Origin: Marinobacter mangrovi
GTDB lineage: Bacteria > Pseudomonadota > Gammaproteobacteria > Pseudomonadales > Oleiphilaceae
DNA length: 64,000 nucleotides
Assembly: GCF_016798325.1 (NCBI RefSeq)
Contig: NZ_JAERVO010000002.1
Coordinates: 248,001 to 312,000 of the forward strand
Reading direction: 5' to 3'
Below the pieces are notes generated by a model, which was not told the DNA's origin, searched no databases, and saw only the letters and a program-made list of their open reading frames with translations. Below, piece by piece: positions 8,482 to 14,898 of the stretch; within the stretch, counting starts at the first letter, position 1; each line of letters begins with the position of its first letter. The translations under genes were made by a program, and so were the position numbers.

Positions 8482-9687
8482 ATGGATTTGGTTTACAAAC
8501 ATGAGAAGCCGCTGTTCGTAATGGCGGCCGTCCTGTCCGGCCTGTTCTGGCTGGCGTTGGTCGTAGGCACACTGGGCATCGCGCTGCTCTACCTGTTGCT
8601 GGGTTACCTGGTGTTCCTGTTCGCCCATTCGGCGTTTATTTCGCACCTCAAGGGGTCGGGTGTTCGCATCAGCGAGGAGCAGTACCCGGACCTGCACCGC
8701 AAGCTGGTGGCCAGCTGCGAGAAAGTCGGGCTCAAGAAGGTGCCCGAGGCCTATCTGCTGCGTGCGGATTTCTTCAACGCACTGGCAACGAAGTTCCTGG
8801 GACGGCACTTCGTGGTGCTGTTTACCGACGTGGTGGACGCGCTGGACAGTCAGCCCGGTGCCATCGACTTCTACATCGGCCACGAGCTGGGCCATATCCA
8901 TCGCAAGCACCTGTCCTGGCGTTCCTTCGTCATGCCGGCGTCGATCCTGCCGGTGCTGGGGCCAGCCCTGCGGCGTGCCGAGGAATACACCTGCGATCGC
9001 TACGGCGTGGCCTGCTGCGAATCCGAGGACGACATCAAGGCGGCGATTGCGGCCATAGCCGCCGGTGATACCCGCTGGAAAACCCTGAATGTGGACGCCT
9101 ACCTGAACCAGGTACAGGCCACCAACGGCTTCTGGATGTCCTTCAACGAGCTGACCGGCGACTACCCCTGGCTGAGCAAGCGTATGGCGGCCGCCATTGC
9201 CCTGCATCGTGGCGAAACCGTGCGTCAGCCGCGCCGCCATGGGTTTGCCTGGTTCCTGTCGCTGTTCGTGCCCCGGGTGGGCGGCGGTGCCGGCGGCTTT
9301 GCTTCACTGCTTATCACCGTGGCGATCGTTGGTGTGCTGGCGGCCGTGGCCATTCCCGCCTACCAGGACTACGTGGAACGGGCGCGGTACCAGGACGCCT
9401 ACAGCCAGATGCAGCAGATCCAGGGGGACGTGAACCGCTACGTCCAGGCCAACAACCAGTGGCCGGCATCGCTGCAGGCGGTGGGCTACCCGAGTGCGAT
9501 GGTCACCGGCAATCACTATGAAGTCGGTATCTACGACGACGGTATTCTCGCGGCCAACATGGGGACCGACAGCTTTGGCGAGCCCCAATACCTGGTGCTG
9601 GAACCCGCCTCCACCGACAGCGGCCTGCAATGGAGCTGCTACGGGCAGAACGCCGAGGGCAAGTTCCTGCCACCGGCCTGCCGATAA
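8482..9687 (+). CDS. M48-type zinc metalloprotease with C-terminal pilin-like segment
   Basis: 401 residues from the ATG at 8482, which has GAGGGA about 8 nt upstream; an upstream in-frame ATG at 8437 lacks one. Two membrane helices (about 12-55) precede an M48 domain with the zinc motif HELGH at 134-138 and a downstream Glu near 167 in RRAEEYTCDRYG. After a basic linker and a GGGAGGF stretch comes a segment resembling a type IV pilin N-terminus (about 275-310: IVGVLAAVAIPAYQDYVERA), then a pilin-like globular tail with a Cys pair near the end. The pilin leader is atypical: the canonical Glu5 is absent and the hydrophobic stretch is two residues short, so prepilin peptidase processing is doubtful. 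Role unknown; possibly a membrane quality-control protease using the pilin-like part as a third helix. Confidence 0.78.
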   Translation: MDLVYKHEKPLFVMAAVLSGLFWLALVVGTLGIALLYLLLGYLVFLFAHSAFISHLKGSGVRISEEQYPDLHRKLVASCEKVGLKKVPEAYLLRADFFNALATKFLGRHFVVLFTDVVDALDSQPGAIDFYIGHELGHIHRKHLSWRSFVMPASILPVLGPALRRAEEYTCDRYGVACCESEDDIKAAIAAIAAGDTRWKTLNVDAYLNQVQATNGFWMSFNELTGDYPWLSKRMAAAIALHRGETVRQPRRHGFAWFLSLFVPRVGGGAGGFASLLITVAIVGVLAAVAIPAYQDYVERARYQDAYSQMQQIQGDVNRYVQANNQWPASLQAVGYPSAMVTGNHYEVGIYDDGILAANMGTDSFGEPQYLVLEPASTDSGLQWSCYGQNAEGKFLPPACR

Positions 9688-9697
9688 GCCTTGACCG

Positions 9698-9728
9698 GCC
9701 GGGGCACCTGCGCGCCCCGGCTGTTTTT
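9698..9728 (+). terminator. Rho-independent terminator after the M48-pilin gene
   Basis: Stem GCCGGGG/CCCCGGC (9698-9704 with 9715-9721) followed by TGTTTTT. It also lies at the 3' end of the oppositely oriented RidA gene. Confidence 0.7.
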
Positions 9729-10164
9729 AAGAGGCGTACGCCTCGACCGGCAATACCGCCGTGGCTTCCACCTCGAACAGCATGCCGTCCAGGGCCAGGC
9801 GAGGAACCGGAATCAGGGTTTGAACCGGTGCCGGATCGGATCCCCAGGCCTGCCGGATTTCCTCGGCCAAAACGCGAAGCTTGTCCTCGTCATGATCGAC
9901 CACCAGCGTCGTCAGCCTGGCGATATCCGACAGTTCCCCGCCGGCCGCATTGATCGCCACTTTAAGATTGGACAGCGCCCAGCGCACCTGCAGGTGGAAA
10001 TCGCCCGGAAGTTCGCCGTTGGCGTTCTCACCGCCCTGGCCGGCAATCAGGACCAGCCGGTTGCCCGGAGAGACCACAGCGAGATGTGAGTACCCGTTTT
10101 CCGTTGGATCGTAGAGTCCTTCCGGGTTGGACAGTTGTATCGGTACATCATTCTGGTGACTCAT
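9727..10164 (-). CDS. RidA (YjgF/YER057c/UK114) family protein
   Basis: 145 residues matching the RidA fold: an LVLIAGQGGENANGEL strand-turn near the N-terminus and the conserved C-terminal pattern PVPRLALDGMLFEVEATAVL. True RidA enzymes hydrolyse reactive enamine/imine intermediates with a key Arg; here the usual R-x-x-V-E motif is L-A-L-DGMLFEVEA, with an Arg shortly before. This suggests one of the looser Rid subfamilies rather than archetypal RidA. The start overlaps the end of the sigma-factor gene by 17 nt, so it is probably the last cistron of the ECF41 operon and co-expressed under the promoter at 11.63 kb. Confidence 0.8.
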   Translation of the reverse strand: MSHQNDVPIQLSNPEGLYDPTENGYSHLAVVSPGNRLVLIAGQGGENANGELPGDFHLQVRWALSNLKVAINAAGGELSDIARLTTLVVDHDEDKLRVLAEEIRQAWGSDPAPVQTLIPVPRLALDGMLFEVEATAVLPVEAYAS

Positions 10165-11086
10165 GCGGGAACCTCCCGTTATCGCTTTTCGAAGCGTTCA
10201 TCAACGATTCTGGTACGAGATGCGCCAGGTGATCCAGTTTATTCGGATTGCGGATCACATAAATGTCGGTAATCCGACCGTCATGCAGGGCTACCGACGT
10301 GACTTGCAGCATGCCATCGGCTTCCAGCGTCAGGAAGCCCGGCAGGCCGTTGATGATGACCCGGCGGGACCAGCGGGGCGGTTGGCCTTTCTTGCGAGCC
10401 ACACCGGCAAAGAAGCGGCTGATCCGGTCCGCTCCATGAATCAGTCGCAGGGCGGCTGAACGGATACCACCGCCATCGGCGTGGAGCACCACGTGCTCAG
10501 ACAGCACCGTCAACAGGGTTTGGGTGTCGCCGGAACGTGACGCACTGAAAAAGGCCTCGGCCAGGCGTTCGCCCTGATCCGGGTCGGCCTCGAAACGGGG
10601 GCGGGCGGACTGGACGTGGTGGCGTGCCCGCTTCGCCAGTTGGCGGCAGGCCGACTCGCTGCGATCCAGGGTCTTGGCCACGTCCCGGAAGTCCATGTCA
10701 AAGACATCGTGCAGCAGAAACGCCGCCCGCTCCAGTGGCGAGAGGCGTTCCAGGGCCAGCATCAGGGCAAAGGACACATCGTGGGCCAGGTCATGGATCG
10801 ACGCCGGGTCGTTCGTCTCGAGCACAACAGGCTCCGGCAGCCACGGACCGACGTAGGTCTCGCGCTGGTGCCGGGCCTCTTTCCAGCGGTCCAGGCAAAG
10901 GCGGCTGACAACCGTCGAGAGGTAGGCCCCCGGGTTGTCGATGCCGCCGATGTCCATGCCGTGCCAGCGCAGGTAGGCTTCCTGCACCACATCCTCGGCG
11001 TCCGAGACGGTGCCGAGCATGCGGTAGGCCAGTCCTTTCAGGGCCGGACGATGGGCTTCGAAGTCAGTCGCAGATCCCTGGCTCAT
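10148..11086 (-). CDS. ECF41-group RNA polymerase sigma factor (SigJ-like) with SnoaL-like C-terminal domain
   Basis: 312 residues. Sigma region 2 (about 11-75, with EDVVQEAYLRW and YLSTVVSRLCLDRWK) and region 4 (about 110-160, with LSPLERAAFLLHDVF and SESACRQLAKRAR) are followed by a fused SnoaL-like domain (about 172-285). Three ECF41 hallmarks are present: WLPEP in the linker (82-86), DGGG (204-207; usually DGGGK, here DGGGI) and NPNKL near the end (280-284; usually NPDKL). In this group the C-terminal domain controls the sigma factor and replaces a separate anti-sigma factor (Wecke and colleagues). It follows an AhpD-like gene by 15 nt, the standard ECF41 partner. AAGGA lies 9-10 nt before the ATG. 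Confidence 0.93.
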   Translation of the reverse strand: MSQGSATDFEAHRPALKGLAYRMLGTVSDAEDVVQEAYLRWHGMDIGGIDNPGAYLSTVVSRLCLDRWKEARHQRETYVGPWLPEPVVLETNDPASIHDLAHDVSFALMLALERLSPLERAAFLLHDVFDMDFRDVAKTLDRSESACRQLAKRARHHVQSARPRFEADPDQGERLAEAFFSASRSGDTQTLLTVLSEHVVLHADGGGIRSAALRLIHGADRISRFFAGVARKKGQPPRWSRRVIINGLPGFLTLEADGMLQVTSVALHDGRITDIYVIRNPNKLDHLAHLVPESLMNASKSDNGRFPHESPE

Positions 11087-11101
11087 GAGGTGATTCCTTG
11101 T

Positions 11102-11590
11102 TTATGCCGTCGCCTTGGACCGAACCGATCCCTTGGGTGTGCGTGCGCCCCCGGTGGCGTGCACCCGGCGGAAACCGACGGCGATCCGGTTCCAGGTATT
11201 GATGGCGCCGATCAGCACCGTCAGCTTGACCAGTTCCGCTTCGCTGAACTGGGCGTTGGCCTGTTCGAAGTCCGCGTCCGGGGCGCCGGTGTCGGCGATT
11301 CGCGTCAGTGACTCCGTCCAGGCCAGGGCTGCCCGCTCGCGATCGCTGAACAGCGGCGATTCACGCCAGGCGGTCAGCACGTGGAGGCGTTCTTCCGTTT
11401 CGCCGGCATCCCGCGCATCCCGGGTGTGCATGTGCAGGCAATAGCCGCAGCCGTTGATCTGGGAGGTGCGAATCCGCACCAGTTCCACCAGAGAGTACTC
11501 CAGTTCGCAATCGTGGAGATAGCTTTCCAGGTGAACCATGGCCTGGATGGCGTCCGGTGCGGCGGTAAAAGGGTCGAGTCGGGATTGCAT
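11102..11590 (-). CDS. Carboxymuconolactone decarboxylase/AhpD-like protein of the ECF41 module
   Basis: 162 residues from the ATG at 11590, which has AAGGAG 9 nt upstream. The frame stays open back to 11653, but that extension would pass over the promoter at 11626-11652 and is rejected. The AhpD-type redox motif C-G-Y-C is at residues 48-51 with His55 (GCGYCLHMHTRDA), followed by a WRESPLFSDRERAALAW segment typical of carboxymuconolactone-decarboxylase-fold proteins next to ECF41 sigma factors. The likely role is a small peroxidase or redox protein induced with the sigma factor; the substrate is unknown. First gene of the three-gene minus-strand operon. Confidence 0.9.
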   Translation of the reverse strand: MQSRLDPFTAAPDAIQAMVHLESYLHDCELEYSLVELVRIRTSQINGCGYCLHMHTRDARDAGETEERLHVLTAWRESPLFSDRERAALAWTESLTRIADTGAPDADFEQANAQFSEAELVKLTVLIGAINTWNRIAVGFRRVHATGGARTPKGSVRSKATA

Positions 11591-11625
11591 GGGTGTGGCT
11601 CCTTTACGGTTGGATTCACCCATAA

Positions 11626-11652
11626 GACGAGACAGCCGGACGGAATGTGACA
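11626..11652 (-). promoter_or_regulatory. ECF41 autoregulated promoter
   Basis: On the minus strand TGTCACA (complement of 11646-11652) is followed by exactly 16 nt and CGTC (complement of 11626-11629). As I recall the published ECF41 target consensus it is TGTCACA-N16-CGTC, so this is a perfect match. Transcription would start near 11619, about 30 nt before the AhpD-like ATG. Confidence 0.88.
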
Positions 11653-11750
11653 TCGACAGACAAAAAACTTGATCGGGATGCCTTTTCTCCGGGTGGCAGG
11701 CGCGTTAGCGTTAAGATTGATGTTCATTTTCTGCCAACCGGGAGAGGCCC

Positions 11751-12242
11751 ATGAAACTCGATGGATCCTGTCATTGTGGTGCCGTTCGCTTTGCCGTGGA
11801 GTCCGCGCATCCGTACCCGTTCAACCTCTGTTACTGCACGATTTGCCGAAAGACCGGCGGAGGCGGTGGCTACGCCATCAACCTGGGGGCCGACTACAAC
11901 ACACTGCGGGTCTGGGGTGAGGACAACATTACGATTTACCACGCCCGGATGGCGGACGCCGAGACAGGTACCATCGAGGAAAGCTCCGGCCAGCGCCACT
12001 TCTGTAAAGTCTGCGGCAGTGTTCTTTGGCTGTACGACCCGAACTGGCCGGACCTGGTGCATCCCATGGCATCAGCGATTGATACCGAGTTGCCGGAGGC
12101 GCCGGAGCGCACCCATCTGATGGTCGCCTTCAAACCGGAGTGGGTACCGCTTGACCCCGGCCCACGGGACAAGGTCTTTGACGAATATCCGAAGGAATCC
12201 CTGGCCGAGTGGCACCAGCGACTCGGGCTTGAGGATCGCTGA
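11751..12242 (+). CDS. GFA family (glutathione-dependent formaldehyde-activating-like) protein
   Basis: 163 residues with zinc-binding cysteines in family positions: CHCG at 7-10, a CYCTIC cluster near residue 27, and HFCKVCGS near residue 84. The Mss4-like fold binds structural and labile zinc. Some members act on S-hydroxymethylglutathione, others have unrelated or unknown roles, so no reaction is assigned. GGGAGAGG sits just before the ATG. The gene diverges from the ECF41 operon, leaving about 100 nt between its start and the ECF41 promoter, and could share the stress response, although no ECF41-type promoter is seen facing it. Confidence 0.82.
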   Translation: MKLDGSCHCGAVRFAVESAHPYPFNLCYCTICRKTGGGGGYAINLGADYNTLRVWGEDNITIYHARMADAETGTIEESSGQRHFCKVCGSVLWLYDPNWPDLVHPMASAIDTELPEAPERTHLMVAFKPEWVPLDPGPRDKVFDEYPKESLAEWHQRLGLEDR

Positions 12243-12391
12243 ATGCCAGCAGTGCCGGCGCCAGTATGACGGGAGTATTACCACTGTGTTGGATCCCTTG
12301 TCCCGCCGGTTGAAATGGGAAACGATCTGGGGCGTTTCGGGAGTCAATCACGGGTTCCCTGAAGACCCATGGACACAAGGAGGGTTTCACC

Positions 12392-13414
12392 ATGTCGAGT
12401 AGCGCTGAGCTGCAGAAAACCATTGAAGACATGATCGACGCCGAGCGCGGTATTCTCGCCGCCGATGAAAGCACAGGCACCATGAGCAAGCGGTTAGCGG
12501 CCGTGGGCGTCGAATCCAACGAAGAGAACCGGCGCTGGTATCGCACCATGCTGCTGTCCACGCCCGATGTCGGAAAGTACATCAGCGGCGTCATTTTCTA
12601 CGAGGAAACCCTGGGCCAGAAGGACGATAGCGGTACGCCACTGGCGGAACTGGCCGCCTCCCAGGGCATCGTACCGGGCATCAAGGTCGATAAGGGTAAG
12701 GGCGATCTGCCCGGCGCCCCCGGTGACATGATCACCTACGGTCTGGACGGCCTTGCCGAGCGTCTGGACGGCTACAAGGCCCAGGGCGCTCGCTTCGCCA
12801 AGTGGCGCGAGGTGTATCCGATCACCGATCACAATCCTACGGCACTGGGGCTGACCGCCAACGCGGAAATGCTGGCGCGCTATGCCGCCGTCTGTCAGGC
12901 CGCCGGCATCGTGCCGATTGTCGAGCCTGAGGTGCTGATCGACGGCAATCACACCATGGCGCGGGCCGCCGAGGTGAACGAGCAGGTCTGGCACGCGGTG
13001 TTTCATGCGTTGCACCAGCACGGCGTGGTCCTGGAACACATGATTCTCAAACCCAGCATGGTCACGCTAGGCAAGGAGCAGGGGCCGGCTGCGCCGGAAG
13101 ACGTGGCGGAGATGACGCTGCGTATCCTGCGACGCACCGTGCCGGCGGCGGTGCCCAGCATCAACTTCCTGTCCGGCGGGCAGACCCCGGAACAGGCCAC
13201 GGCCAACCTGAATGCGCTCAATCAGCTGCGTGATCGGGCGCCCTGGCAACTGAGCATGTCCTACGGCCGGGCGTTACAGGAGCATGCGATGAAGGCGTGG
13301 GGCGGCGATCCGGCCAACCGCGAGAAGGCGCAGCAGGCGTTCTTCAAGCGGGCCCGCCTGAACAGTCTGGCACGGCAGGGGCAGTATCAGGCCCAGCAGG
13401 AACAGGCGGCCTGA
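12392..13414 (+). CDS. Fructose-bisphosphate aldolase, class I
   Basis: Cleaves fructose 1,6-bisphosphate to two trioses, or runs in reverse in gluconeogenesis, without a metal. 340 residues, the usual class I length. Hallmarks: GILAADESTGTMSKR near residue 25, IKVDKG near 89, IVPIVEPEVL near 171, and the Schiff-base Lys near 220 in HMILKPSMV, then a SGGQ phosphate loop. Strong ribosome site AAGGAGGG before the ATG. It is monocistronic in appearance, with the next gene convergent. In marine bacteria growing on organic acids a class I enzyme often serves gluconeogenesis; that is inference. Confidence 0.94.
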   Translation: MSSSAELQKTIEDMIDAERGILAADESTGTMSKRLAAVGVESNEENRRWYRTMLLSTPDVGKYISGVIFYEETLGQKDDSGTPLAELAASQGIVPGIKVDKGKGDLPGAPGDMITYGLDGLAERLDGYKAQGARFAKWREVYPITDHNPTALGLTANAEMLARYAAVCQAAGIVPIVEPEVLIDGNHTMARAAEVNEQVWHAVFHALHQHGVVLEHMILKPSMVTLGKEQGPAAPEDVAEMTLRILRRTVPAAVPSINFLSGGQTPEQATANLNALNQLRDRAPWQLSMSYGRALQEHAMKAWGGDPANREKAQQAFFKRARLNSLARQGQYQAQQEQAA

Positions 13415-13423
13415 TCGCACCGA

Positions 13424-13999
13424 TCAGACCGGTTTGGTCAGCAGAAACACCTTGCCCGTGTAGGGATAGCACGGGTGAGGCACTACGTCCCGTGAATCCA
13501 CAATCTGGTAGCCCAGGCGCTGATAGAGGCGCAAGGCGCCGGGGTTCTGTTCGAACACTTCCACGCTGGCGAGGTCGCAGCCGGCGGCGTGGGCCCATTC
13601 CGGCACGTTGTCCATGAGCGCCGTGCCAATGCCCTGACCGCGGAATGCGGGGTAGGTGGCCAGCATGTTGATGTAGTAGGACGCCGGCACCTGCTGCTCC
13701 AGCTCCACCAGAGGGCGGATGAAATCCGGAAGAGTATCCAGGTCTTCGGCCGCGTCGGCCGCGGGGAGACGATAGCCCAGCAGCATGCCGGTCACACGAT
13801 CCTGGTCGACGGCCAGGTGGGCGTTTTTGAACGAGAAGTTCTGGTCCGCACTGGCCGCCCTCTCGGCCCCGTACTCGAGGCTGCTCTGGTCAGGACGCCG
13901 CGCCATCTCCCAGAAATAGTCGGGAATGCCTTCACCGGCCATCAGGGCCAGCTCGGCAATGGCGAAACCATGGTCGGGAGTTGCCTTGATAATGTCCAT
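13424..13999 (-). CDS. GNAT family N-acetyltransferase
   Basis: 191 residues. The acetyl-CoA-binding motif A region reads YPAFRGQGIGTALMD (matching R/Q-x-x-G-x-G/A) and the family C-terminal pattern FEQNPGALRLYQRLGYQIVDSRDVV follows. N-terminal MDIIKATPDHGFAIAELALMAGEGIPDYFW is a common GNAT opening in proteobacterial RimI-like proteins, but nothing identifies the acceptor. Converges with the aldolase gene with 9 nt between stops. Confidence 0.85.
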   Translation of the reverse strand: MDIIKATPDHGFAIAELALMAGEGIPDYFWEMARRPDQSSLEYGAERAASADQNFSFKNAHLAVDQDRVTGMLLGYRLPAADAAEDLDTLPDFIRPLVELEQQVPASYYINMLATYPAFRGQGIGTALMDNVPEWAHAAGCDLASVEVFEQNPGALRLYQRLGYQIVDSRDVVPHPCYPYTGKVFLLTKPV

Positions 14000-14088
14000 A
14001 TCGGCCGATCCTGCGCCGTCCGCTTTCTTCTGTTATAGCGCGGCCCGGGCCGGCAGGCCAATCGAACGCGATGGTGTCCGTGCTGGCA

Positions 14089-14718
14089 TCAGCGCGAGGT
14101 GTCCAGTGCAGCGTTCGGAGAGGCTTCGGGTGCGTTGCGCCACAGTGGATAGGGCAGACCGGCCAGCCGGTTGAGGGTGAAAGCCTGCAGCAGGAGCATG
14201 GTGACGCCTGCCATCAGCACCGGCAGCTGATCCAGCCCCGGCATCAGCCCCAGCGACACGATCAGGGCTGTCGCACCGGCCGGCGGATGCGGCACCCGCA
14301 GCCACACCATGGCAAAGCCAGTTGCGCCCAGCGACACCGCGGCCGCGCCCACGCGAGCCGGATCCACGCCGGCCGCCATGGCCGATGGCGCGTCGGCAAG
14401 CCCGAACAGGTGCAGGCTGGCATAGCCCATCAGGGCGCCGATCAGGTGACCGCACAGGGTATTGCGGGGCGAGGCCGGGGCGGCCATCGGCACGTGGAAG
14501 AGAATGAAGGCGGTGGCACCGAGCGATGGGAAAATGAACGCCTGTTGGGTCAGCAGTGCGACAAACGCGATCAGCGCGATGCTGACGGTACCGTTCAGAA
14601 AACTGAACGCCGCCATCACCGAACGGTGACTGTAGCGTGCGGTCAGGCGCTCCAGGTGCAGGGCGCGGAGCACGCCGGACACCAGTTGCCAGCGCAGTCG
14701 TTCGTTTTTGATTCCCAT
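14089..14718 (-). CDS. HPP family integral membrane protein
   Basis: 209 residues with about four to five membrane helices. The family signature IFPSLGATAFILFHVP is followed by PRNTLCGHLIGALMGY and the eponymous HPPAGATALI motif. Plant and cyanobacterial HPP proteins have been reported to take part in nitrite transport; bacterial roles are mostly unknown, so no substrate is claimed. No CBS domain is fused here, unlike longer family members. It stands alone, between the GNAT gene and the GGDEF-EAL gene on the same strand. Confidence 0.82.
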   Translation of the reverse strand: MGIKNERLRWQLVSGVLRALHLERLTARYSHRSVMAAFSFLNGTVSIALIAFVALLTQQAFIFPSLGATAFILFHVPMAAPASPRNTLCGHLIGALMGYASLHLFGLADAPSAMAAGVDPARVGAAAVSLGATGFAMVWLRVPHPPAGATALIVSLGLMPGLDQLPVLMAGVTMLLLQAFTLNRLAGLPYPLWRNAPEASPNAALDTSR

Positions 14719-14898
14719 TGATCAAGACCGGTTGAAAAAAGGTCGGCAACGATATGTTCTGGTTTGGTGCGAAATCAAGAGAGCGTCCGTGTGTCAGATG
14801 ACAGACGTCATGTTAGGGAACCTCTGTTTAACGCCTGAGCACGCAGAGACGATTCAGGCGTGAATCAGCGGCTCCTTGGGCGTCGGGCCGATGGGGGA

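Noticed and set aside
11591-11653. N-terminal extension of the AhpD-like protein to 11653
   Set aside because: It would run through the ECF41 promoter and has no ribosome site; AAGGAG points to 11590.
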